A stretch of DNA of 26,651 bases from a virus, in the IMG/VR virus record IMGVR_UViG_3300042516_005813, positions 1 to 26,651 of that record; one strand, written 5' to 3'. The notes below the pieces were generated by a model. That model searched no databases. It had not been told where the DNA came from and saw nothing but the letters and a program-made list of their open reading frames with translations. Each line of letters begins with the position of its first letter. The first letter of the stretch is position 1. Below, one piece after another: positions 1-5,785 of the stretch. A program made the translations under genes and the position numbers.

Positions 1-284
1 TTGGCACCAATGTCCAGGCTTACGACGGCACACTCGCCGCCCTCGCAGGAGTCACCGTAGCCGCCGACAAGGTTATCTACGCCACCGGCGCGGATCAGTT
101 CAGCACTGCTGACCTCTCCAGCTACGGACGCAGCCTCATCGACGACGCCTCCGCCTCCGATGCCCGCACCACGCTCGGCCTCGGCAGCATCGCCACACAA
201 GCCGCAAACAATGTCGCCATCACCGGCGGCAGCATCAGCGGCGTCACTATCGACGACATCACCGTCGATGGAGGAACTTTCTAA
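1..284 (+). CDS. Tail fibre protein, C-terminal end (5' truncated)
   Basis: The reading frame is open from base 3 and ends at TAA 282-284, giving the last 93 residues of a longer protein. The text has the pattern common in phage tail fibres: [19 protein letters not shown], then [21 protein letters not shown], and a run like [14 protein letters not shown], followed by a short Gly/Ser/Thr-rich tail with [19 protein letters not shown]. These segments are known from host-recognition fibres, where they form trimeric shafts. The rest of the gene lies outside the window. It sits upstream of further fibre-like genes in the same orientation, which supports a receptor-binding or side-fibre role. The family pattern is clear; the exact position in the virion is inferred. 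Confidence 0.8.
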   Translation, partial: GTNVQAYDGTLAALAGVTVAADKVIYATGADQFSTADLSSYGRSLIDDASASDARTTLGLGSIATQAANNVAITGGSISGVTIDDITVDGGTF

Positions 285-352
285 AGTTCCCCTCCCTCCC
301 CACAGCGGTGGCGCGGTTCATCCCGCGCCATCGCTCCACGGAGCCACTGCTT

Positions 353-385
353 AAAACTTAATCCTTAAAACTTAAAACTTCCCAA
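353..385 (+). promoter_or_regulatory. A-rich leader with CTTAAAACTT repeats
   Basis: The gap before the next gene holds three near-identical copies of (A/C)CTTAAAACTT and no Shine-Dalgarno sequence. A related leader (AACTTAAAACTCCAAAAC) stands before the collar-fibre gene at 7879. This may be an SD-independent translation signal or a processed intercistronic element. The function is inferred only from recurrence. Confidence 0.35.
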
Positions 386-754
386 ATGGCCACGGTCATC
401 CAGCTCCTCCGCTCCACGGTTCCAGGCCGAGTCCCCACCGCCGCGCAAGTGGCCCAAGGCTCCCTCGCCCTCAACCTCGCCGACCGGCGCTTGTATTCCA
501 AGGACCACACCAACGAAGTTTTCAGAATAGCCCGTCCCCGCGACCCCAGCGACTACCAGCTCCTCCACGCTGCGGACGGTAACCACCTCTACCTCGGCCG
601 CCTCGCTTGGGCAGACTACCCCGCCTCAGGCCCCGCCGAGGACTCCACCGCCTGGACAATTTACAAAATTACCACCAACTCCGCAGGCGATGTCGTCTCG
701 GAGCAATCCGCCACCGGCGCGTGGTCTTCAAAAGAAACTCTCACCTACAGCTAA
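386..754 (+). CDS. Small tail-tip protein with Mtd-N-like start
   Basis: This is a 122-residue protein. Its N-terminus (ATVIQLLRSTVPGRVPTAAQ, then QGSLALNLADRRLYSKD) matches the short segment found at the start of many phage fibre or tropism proteins, where a string like PtaaeLaxGELAlNxaDgkLYtkd precedes the receptor-binding part. The rest (residues about 45-122) is polar with many Thr/Ser/Tyr residues and resembles a small beta domain. There is no signal peptide or membrane segment. It is followed after 3 bases by a large fibre-like gene, so the two probably work together in the adsorption apparatus. The start is ATG without a clear ribosome-binding site, after the A-rich leader. The specific function is unknown. 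Confidence 0.7.
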   Translation: MATVIQLLRSTVPGRVPTAAQVAQGSLALNLADRRLYSKDHTNEVFRIARPRDPSDYQLLHAADGNHLYLGRLAWADYPASGPAEDSTAWTIYKITTNSAGDVVSEQSATGAWSSKETLTYS

Positions 755-757
755 AAC

Positions 758-2044
758 ATGATCGCAAACGCACTCCCTCGCCCGCTCACCGCAGGCTCAG
801 TTGACAACGCCATCCTCCGCGCAGACGGCACTGGTGGAGCAACACTGCAAAACTCTGGGCTTATTATCGAAGATACGATTGTTTCATTTGCAGTCACTGG
901 CGTTGCCGCAACTGACATCATTACAGCAACAGGGTCTACATTTCAGAATGGTCAACCCGTTCGATTCACCGCGTTGACTGGAGGAGCGGGTCTTAATACT
1001 ACGACGAACTACTATGTTATCAATGTAAGCGGAGCAACATTTCAAGTTAGCACAAGTGTTGGTGGTGGTGCATCACTTTTTACAACAAACATCACCGCAG
1101 GCACGCTGCTCACGGGCCATAGTGTATCTGCAAATGTCACCCTCTCCGAAAACACGACAGAAACAAATTCTGATCTCGTTCTCACGCCGAAAGGCACGGG
1201 GGCATTCATTCTTGGCTTCAAACCAGATGGGACTACGGCTGGTGGAAATGCAAGGGGGGCTGGCTCAGTAGATTTGCAACTCTCGCGTTCTGCCGCAACC
1301 ATGGTGGCGTCTGGTGCTAATTCGGCAGTTTTGGGCGGTATAAACAATGCTTCATCGGGACAATTTTCCGTGTGCGTTGGCGGGTCGGGAAATTCTTCTA
1401 CCACTGGTGCAGCGAACTTTATTGGAAGTGGGACAATAAACATTTCTTCTGGGGCACAATCCTTTGTTGGCGCAGGACGTTACAACCAATCGACATCTCA
1501 ATCGTCCGTTGTTGTTGGTGGAGGTGTTAGCACGGCAGGCAATACAGCAAACGCAGATCAATCTGCAATTCTTGGTGGCCTTGGTGGTCTTGCCAATAGA
1601 TATGGGATGCAGTCTCACGCAAGCGGGTCTTTTTCTGGAACAACAGGATCGGGGGACGCTCAACGCGCCAGGTTCGTGCTTCGCAACAAGACGACAACGA
1701 ACAGCGCAGTCGAGCTATTTCTGGACGGCTCCTCGACACGCCTCACGATCCCATCTGGCAAAGTCCTCGGCCTCACAATCAACATTGCAGGCATTAGCAG
1801 CACCGGGGCAGCAGTAGCGCACTACCTTCGCCAATACGCTCTCAAGAATGTCTCTGGCACTACAAGCGAAGTTTACGCACCAATCACCATTGGAACCGAC
1901 AACGCCGCAGGAACATCCATTGCGCTCTCCGCAGGCGATGACGCAAATGGCGAATATCTAAAAGTCAGCGTCACCGGCACAGCGTCCACAATTTGGCGCT
2001 GGGTGGCCTCGGTCGATGCCGTCGAAATCGCCTTCGGAACTTAA
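758..2044 (+). CDS. Tail fibre / adhesin-like protein with beta-roll repeats
   Basis: This 428-residue protein has fibre-like architecture. An N-terminal segment (RPLTAGSVDNAILRADGTGG) is typical of phage fibres. Residues about 184-278 form a series of short repeats built on S/A-x-x-V-x-G-G-x-x-N (for example SAVLGGINNASSGQFSVCVG and SQSSVVVGGG), like the left-handed beta-roll heads of YadA-type trimeric adhesins. The C-terminal 130 residues look like a compact beta domain. Bases about 840-1600 are visibly less GC-rich and use more A/T-ending codons than the flanks, as expected for a swapped host-range module. It starts 3 bases after the preceding stop with no Shine-Dalgarno. A receptor-binding role is inferred from architecture and position. 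Confidence 0.75.
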   Translation: MIANALPRPLTAGSVDNAILRADGTGGATLQNSGLIIEDTIVSFAVTGVAATDIITATGSTFQNGQPVRFTALTGGAGLNTTTNYYVINVSGATFQVSTSVGGGASLFTTNITAGTLLTGHSVSANVTLSENTTETNSDLVLTPKGTGAFILGFKPDGTTAGGNARGAGSVDLQLSRSAATMVASGANSAVLGGINNASSGQFSVCVGGSGNSSTTGAANFIGSGTINISSGAQSFVGAGRYNQSTSQSSVVVGGGVSTAGNTANADQSAILGGLGGLANRYGMQSHASGSFSGTTGSGDAQRARFVLRNKTTTNSAVELFLDGSSTRLTIPSGKVLGLTINIAGISSTGAAVAHYLRQYALKNVSGTTSEVYAPITIGTDNAAGTSIALSAGDDANGEYLKVSVTGTASTIWRWVASVDAVEIAFGT

Positions 2045-2057
2045 CCAAACACACACC
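2042..2057 (+). promoter_or_regulatory. SD-less intercistronic leader, copy 1 (AACCAAACAC)
   Basis: The stop codon and leader TAACCAAACAC are followed within a few bases by ATG. The same 11 bases precede the gene at 2312 (bases 2295-2305). No purine-rich Shine-Dalgarno is present at either. The shared string suggests a common SD-independent initiation context or a small duplicated junction. Confidence 0.4.
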
Positions 2058-2297
2058 ATGAGAACATACGGCCTTATATTCGCAGACGGACGCAAAGAAC
2101 TCGCCAGCATCGTGCTGGACGAAAACGACGAGCCACGCATCGACACCATTCGCCCATACCCTTGCCCCGAAGATTGGGTGGACCCGCAGATCGTGCCTCT
2201 CATCAAAATCGATCAACCCGAAAGCGGCGACTGGGAACCGAACCTCGTCTGGTTCGCAGATCGCGTCGAGCGCCAGTGGCTTCCAGCTAACTCCTAA
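2058..2297 (+). CDS. Small hypothetical protein, fibre-associated position
   Basis: This is a 79-residue acidic protein (MRTYGLIFADGRKELASIV...). It is rich in Asp, Glu, Pro and Trp, with no membrane segment or cysteine. The ATG at 2058 is preferred over an in-frame ATG at 2016, because the latter lies inside the preceding gene and would add 14 residues with no similar character. It lies between a fibre gene and another tip-like gene, so a virion accessory or chaperone role is possible. I do not recognise a family. Confidence 0.65.
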   Translation: MRTYGLIFADGRKELASIVLDENDEPRIDTIRPYPCPEDWVDPQIVPLIKIDQPESGDWEPNLVWFADRVERQWLPANS

Positions 2298-2311
2298 CCA
2301 AACACGACCAC
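2295..2311 (+). promoter_or_regulatory. SD-less intercistronic leader, copy 2 (AACCAAACAC)
   Basis: This is the second copy of TAACCAAACAC, placed like the first between a stop codon and the next ATG (2312). No Shine-Dalgarno sequence is visible. The role is inferred from recurrence only. Confidence 0.4.
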
Positions 2312-3040
2312 ATGCCAAACGAACTCAACATCGCCCTCGCCACCACCGGCCTCACCGTCGCCGCGCAGCCATACCAAAACGGAGCCGCCGTAGGCTCTGC
2401 CATCTCCTGCCCCGAAACCGGAAGCACCGGATTCTACTCTGGGAACATGGCGGGAAGCGCCGGAACCTACCAAATTGCCTTCCGCGCCGCCGGAGCCAAT
2501 GTCGGCAGCGGCAGCATCGTGTGGGACGGAACCGCTGAAGTCGCCACCAGCACCCTGACCGCCGCGCAAGTCAACGCCGAAGCGGACACAGCCCTTGCCG
2601 ATGTCGGCCTCACAAGCACCGTTACCGGGCGCATCGATGCCGCTATTTCATCAAGGCTCTCGCCATCCGGCACGCTTGCCGTTGTGACCACTCTCACCAA
2701 CGCGCCGACCGTCCCAAGTGCAACCGATATTGCCACACAGGTTCGCGCCGAACTTGCCACCGAGCTGGCCCGAGTCGATGCCGCCGTGAGCACCCGCCTT
2801 GCAGGCAGCGCCTACACAGCGCCAGCAAACAGCGACATCTCGGCCATCAAAGCCAAAACCGACAACCTGCCTGCCTCACCAGCAGCGACCGGAGACATCC
2901 CTACAGCCGCGCAAAACGCCACCGCCGTCTGGTCCAAACCGGCAAATGAATTGACGGTGGCAGACTCCATCGGTGAACGCGCCAAGCAACAAAGCACGGT
3001 AGCAATTACCGGTGCGCAGCTCGCAGCCGCTCTTAGCTAA
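2312..3040 (+). CDS. Phage structural-type protein with helical stalk
   Basis: This is a 242-residue protein. Residues 1-80 look like a small beta-sandwich (ALATTGLTVAAQPYQNG, TGFYSGNMAGSAGTYQIAF). Residues 85-242 are Ala-rich and helical with heptad-like spacing and the phrases QVNAEADTALADVGL, VTGRIDAAISSRL and ISAIKAKTDNLPASPA. I recall that wording from many phage hypothetical proteins next to fibre genes, where it probably forms a trimeric coiled stalk. It ends in TAATG, with the stop overlapping the start of the first lysis-type gene. A structural role is likely but the place in the particle is unknown. Confidence 0.65.
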   Translation: MPNELNIALATTGLTVAAQPYQNGAAVGSAISCPETGSTGFYSGNMAGSAGTYQIAFRAAGANVGSGSIVWDGTAEVATSTLTAAQVNAEADTALADVGLTSTVTGRIDAAISSRLSPSGTLAVVTTLTNAPTVPSATDIATQVRAELATELARVDAAVSTRLAGSAYTAPANSDISAIKAKTDNLPASPAATGDIPTAAQNATAVWSKPANELTVADSIGERAKQQSTVAITGAQLAAALS

Positions 3041-3222
3041 TGGACACACACCAAGCCACAGCCTCCTTCACCGGCCTCCTCGCAACAGCCGGAGGTCTCA
3101 CGGTCTCTATGCTGCCGGAGCTTGAGGCGTGGCTGCGTGTGGCCTCGCTGGTCATCGGCTGCCTCGTCGGCCTTGCTTCGCTCTATGCAATCCTACGCAA
3201 CAAAAAGCACCCCCATGAATAA
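3040..3222 (+). CDS. Small membrane protein, holin candidate
   Basis: This 60-residue protein has a short polar N-terminus. It has one clear hydrophobic segment at about residues 33-52 (LRVASLVIGCLVGLASLYAI) and a weaker one near residues 10-25. It ends in the basic and polar tail RNKKHPHE, which suggests a cytoplasmic C-terminus. The start overlaps the previous stop (TAATG), so translation is probably coupled. It is followed by another small membrane protein, a lipoprotein and an endolysin candidate. That order is typical of lysis cassettes, so a holin or antiholin role is inferred from topology and neighbours rather than from a recognised family. Confidence 0.6.
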   Translation: MDTHQATASFTGLLATAGGLTVSMLPELEAWLRVASLVIGCLVGLASLYAILRNKKHPHE

Positions 3223-3382
3223 ATTCCTCTCGCACTTAAAACAACCGTCCACCTTTCGCGGTTTGGCCGTGCTCGGCGGCCTCGCTGGTTTGAGCCTTTC
3301 TCCCCAGCATTGGGAAAGTATTGGCAGCGCCGTGGCGGCGGTCATAGCCCTCATCGAGATTTTCCGCAACGAGAAGAAATGA
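3215..3382 (+). CDS. Second small membrane protein, holin candidate
   Basis: This 55-residue protein (MNKFLSHLKQPSTFRGLAVL...) has a hydrophobic Gly/Leu segment at about residues 15-27. A second lies at about 33-47 (SIGSAVAAVIALIEIFRN), and the C-terminus is charged. The ATG at 3215 lies within the last codons of the preceding gene (ATGAATAA overlap), and the stop overlaps the next start as ATGA. This layout and topology resemble small two-helix holins. An in-frame upstream start at 3122 would lie wholly inside the preceding gene and is not used here. Assignment as holin is by context. Confidence 0.6.
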   Translation: MNKFLSHLKQPSTFRGLAVLGGLAGLSLSPQHWESIGSAVAAVIALIEIFRNEKK

Positions 3383-3546
3383 TCCACCCCGCCCAGATCG
3401 TCACCGGCCTGCTCGCCACTGCCTTTGCCGTAGGAGCCCTCCTGCTCCTCGGTGGATGCAGCACGCTGGGCATCTCGCTCCAGACGGACTACGGGCAATT
3501 CAGCTACACGCTGCCGGAGCTGCCAAAGCCTACATCGAGCAAATGA
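3379..3546 (+). CDS. Short lipoprotein, outer-membrane spanin candidate
   Basis: This 55-residue protein has a lipoprotein signal peptide: a hydrophobic stretch at residues 7-24 followed by the lipobox L24-G25-G26-C27. The mature part is only about 29 residues and ends in a proline-bearing tail (LPELPKPTSSK). Short mature lipoproteins of this kind next to holin and endolysin genes are the known pattern for o-spanins (Rz1-like), which disrupt the outer membrane at the last step of lysis. No separate i-spanin is obvious, though one of the small membrane proteins just upstream might serve. It starts by ATGA overlap with the previous gene. A Gram-negative host is implied if the call is right. Confidence 0.65.
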   Translation: MIHPAQIVTGLLATAFAVGALLLLGGCSTLGISLQTDYGQFSYTLPELPKPTSSK

Positions 3547-3568
3547 CCCATAAATTTTAATCCTCCCG

Positions 3569-4114
3569 ATGCTCCCCCCGAGCCGCCCACAACAAGCCAA
3601 GTCCAAGACGCAAGCCCTGCTCACCAAGGCCCGCGTGGATGATGCCGTGGCGCTGGTGGGCATTCGTGGCTACTACCGCGACAGCATGGGAGTGCCAGGC
3701 GAGAACGACCGAGGCATCTACGACGACGCCATCTTTCTCGTTAGCCCAAACGCCTACGCCACTTTCAACGCCAACACCGATCCGAGCGTGAAGCGCCAAG
3801 GCATCGCTGTGCTGAAGCCTGGCGTGCATCGCTACCGCAAAGGCAAACACGGCCTCAGCAAGCCCGGCGGCGGCTATCCTGCCTTGCGCCCCGCGAACCC
3901 CGCCGAAGAACTCCCCGTGACCCGTGACGGCCACGGCGACAGCATGGGCATCGCCATAAACATCCACAAAGGCGGCACCCGCACCACCAGCAGCGAAGGC
4001 TGCCAGACCATTTACCCCAGCCAGTGGGAGTCTTTCATTTCCCTGGTCTATTCCGAAATGGACCGCGCCGGGCAGAAGACAATCCCTTACCTGCTCGTCG
4101 AGGAGGAAGCATGA
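3569..4114 (+). CDS. Endolysin candidate with L,D-transpeptidase-like HxG...SxGC motif
   Basis: This 181-residue protein probably acts on peptidoglycan. After a short basic N-terminus it has GIRGYYRDSMGVPGENDRGI, then a central region with PGVHRYRKGKHG. Its C-terminal motif has NIHKGG (His133) followed by SSEGCQTIYPSQW (Ser142, Cys145). The spacing and residues recall the YkuD/L,D-transpeptidase catalytic motif H...S-x-G-C. I recall phage proteins ending SSxGCQTI..QW. No signal peptide is present, so it would need the holin for release. It lies directly after the membrane-protein and lipoprotein genes, which supports a lytic role. It could instead be a virion-associated wall enzyme. The stop overlaps the next start (ATGA). 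Confidence 0.65.
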   Translation: MLPPSRPQQAKSKTQALLTKARVDDAVALVGIRGYYRDSMGVPGENDRGIYDDAIFLVSPNAYATFNANTDPSVKRQGIAVLKPGVHRYRKGKHGLSKPGGGYPALRPANPAEELPVTRDGHGDSMGIAINIHKGGTRTTSSEGCQTIYPSQWESFISLVYSEMDRAGQKTIPYLLVEEEA

Positions 4115-4344
4115 GCGCCAAACGCAAGCCCGCCACCCGCAAAGCCGTGCTGGAGCGCATCCGAAAAGAACTCGTCGAGCAATTCGATGTCGGCCTCGCA
4201 GTGGTGAGTTGGGAAGAGGGCGGCACGACCTACCACATGGATTTGAAATTCGGGAACCAATACGCCGTCGAAGCCCTGGCAGATAGGACCAGCGACATTT
4301 TGTTCCCGATGGAAGACGACGAAGAAGAAGAGGAGGAAGTATGA
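4111..4344 (+). CDS. Small acidic-tailed hypothetical protein
   Basis: This 77-residue protein has a basic N-terminus (MSAKRKPATRKAVLERIRKE) and a mixed middle. Its extremely acidic end is MEDDEEEEEEV. A strong Shine-Dalgarno AGGAGG (4101-4106) lies 4 bases before ATG 4111. The acidic codons at its own 3' end create another AGGAGG (4331-4336) for the next gene. Both junctions are ATGA overlaps. The function is unknown; an acidic C-terminus is sometimes a DNA mimic or a binding tail, but nothing more can be supported. Confidence 0.7.
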   Translation: MSAKRKPATRKAVLERIRKELVEQFDVGLAVVSWEEGGTTYHMDLKFGNQYAVEALADRTSDILFPMEDDEEEEEEV

Positions 4345-5348
4345 AAACATCCTGGAGTTCCATAGCCCGCGAGCAAGCGGACAAAGCGCACAAGACCGAG
4401 GTCGATGCGCTCAAAGCCAAGCTCGCGCAATACCAAGCGAGCGTCGAGTCGCTGGAGAAGCAACTCGGCATCGCCTTGAGCCTCGGCAAGACACGCATCC
4501 GCCCGCAGCCGCTCTCCGTCTCGATGAACGACAAGGCCGAAGCCGTCGCCATCGCACTGGCCAGCGATTGGCATGTGGAAGAGACGGTGGAAGCGGCATC
4601 GGTAAACGGCCTCAACGAATACCGCCTCCCCATCGCCAAAACCCGCATCGAGAAATTTTTCAGCACCATTTGCCGCCTCACCGAAATTGAGCGCGGCGGG
4701 GCCAAGATCGACGACCTCATCCTCTGGCTCGGCGGCGATTTAATGACCGGAATGATTCACGAAGAGCTCGCCGAATCGAACTCCAAGACGCCGACGCAAG
4801 TCATCCTCTGGCTGCAAGACCGCCTCGCAGACGGCCTCGCCACCCTCAAGCCGCACTTCAAACGCATCATCATTCCGACCAGCTACGGCAACCACGGCCG
4901 CACCACCGTGAAGCCCCGCCACGCCACAGGTGCAGCGCACTCTTACGAGTGGCTTCTGTATCGCATCCTCGAAGGCCGCTTCGCCGATGACCAGCAGATC
5001 GAATTTCAGATCGCGGACAGCTATTTCAACTTCATGGAAGTGTATGGCCGCCGCCTGCGCTTCCACCATGGCGACGGGCTCAAATTTCAAGGCGGCATCG
5101 GGGGCCTCACGATCCCTACCGAAAAAGCAATAGCATCATGGAATAAGTCGCCGAACCGAGCCGACCTTGATCTCTTCGGCCACTGGCACCAATACCAACA
5201 GAACCGCCACTGGCTCTGCAACGGAAGCCTCATCGGCTACAACGCCTACGCCCTCTCCATCAAAGCCAGCTACGAGCCACCGACGCAGACCTATTTTCTG
5301 CTCGATAAGAAACGCGGCCGCACCATGACCTCCCCCATCTACCTATGA
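4341..5348 (+). CDS. Calcineurin-like metallophosphoesterase
   Basis: This 335-residue protein carries the full set of metallophosphoesterase motifs in order: D76-W-H78 (DxH), G131-G-D133, G183-N184-H185, H243-G-D245 and G280-H281-W-H283. These residues coordinate a two-metal centre that hydrolyses phosphate esters or diesters. Residues about 10-50 form a coiled coil (KTEVDALKAKLAQYQASVES). There is no signal peptide, so it is cytoplasmic or packaged. Several phages carry such enzymes near structural or lysis genes, with substrates mostly unknown. It starts by ATGA overlap behind a good Shine-Dalgarno, and its stop overlaps the next start. The substrate (nucleic-acid end, cyclic nucleotide or modified protein) cannot be read from sequence. 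Confidence 0.85.
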   Translation: MKTSWSSIAREQADKAHKTEVDALKAKLAQYQASVESLEKQLGIALSLGKTRIRPQPLSVSMNDKAEAVAIALASDWHVEETVEAASVNGLNEYRLPIAKTRIEKFFSTICRLTEIERGGAKIDDLILWLGGDLMTGMIHEELAESNSKTPTQVILWLQDRLADGLATLKPHFKRIIIPTSYGNHGRTTVKPRHATGAAHSYEWLLYRILEGRFADDQQIEFQIADSYFNFMEVYGRRLRFHHGDGLKFQGGIGGLTIPTEKAIASWNKSPNRADLDLFGHWHQYQQNRHWLCNGSLIGYNAYALSIKASYEPPTQTYFLLDKKRGRTMTSPIYL

Positions 5349-5785
5349 CCTGGAAACACCTCGCCAAAAAGTCCAACTCCCTCCCGTCCGGCTGGAGCAC
5401 CGCCGACGAAATCGCCGCCGACCTCGACTGCGAACCAAATGAAGTCCCAAAAATCCTCGCCGCCGCCATCCGCGACGGCCAAGTCGAGAAACAGAACTTC
5501 CCCCACTGGCAACCCGGCAGCCGTCAGCTCCTCTACCAAACCGGCTACCGGCAGAAAACCGGCAAAGTTGTGTCGGAAAAAAGCCCACATATTTCTGACA
5601 AAACCCCAGATTCCATCCCCGGCATCCCCGACGATCTGCTGCCCAAGGTGCGAAACAAAATCCTTGCGAACCCGCACAAAACCGCCAGCGCCATCAAGGA
5701 TCTGTTTTCCACAAACAACCGCATGCGCCTGAGCGTAGCCGCCATTCGCGGGCTACTTGACAAGCATCCGCACAATAGAAAGTAG
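5345..5785 (+). CDS. Hypothetical protein with winged-helix-like segments
   Basis: This is a 146-residue basic protein. Residues 15-50 (SGWSTADEIAADLDCEPNEV, then PKILAAAIRDGQVEK) look like a helix-turn-helix or winged-helix fold, in which helix, turn and recognition helix precede a short strand. The C-terminal 40 residues (NPHKTASAIKDLFSTNNRMR and following) could be a second such unit. It sits by ATGA overlap between the phosphoesterase and the large tail protein. It could bind DNA during packaging or regulate late expression. The family is not recognised. Confidence 0.65.
   Translation: MTWKHLAKKSNSLPSGWSTADEIAADLDCEPNEVPKILAAAIRDGQVEKQNFPHWQPGSRQLLYQTGYRQKTGKVVSEKSPHISDKTPDSIPGIPDDLLPKVRNKILANPHKTASAIKDLFSTNNRMRLSVAAIRGLLDKHPHNRK

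Noticed and set aside
3557-4720. 387-codon minus-strand frame across three small + genes
   Set aside because: It crosses three coupled genes with Shine-Dalgarno sites and catalytic motifs, and has no motif of its own.
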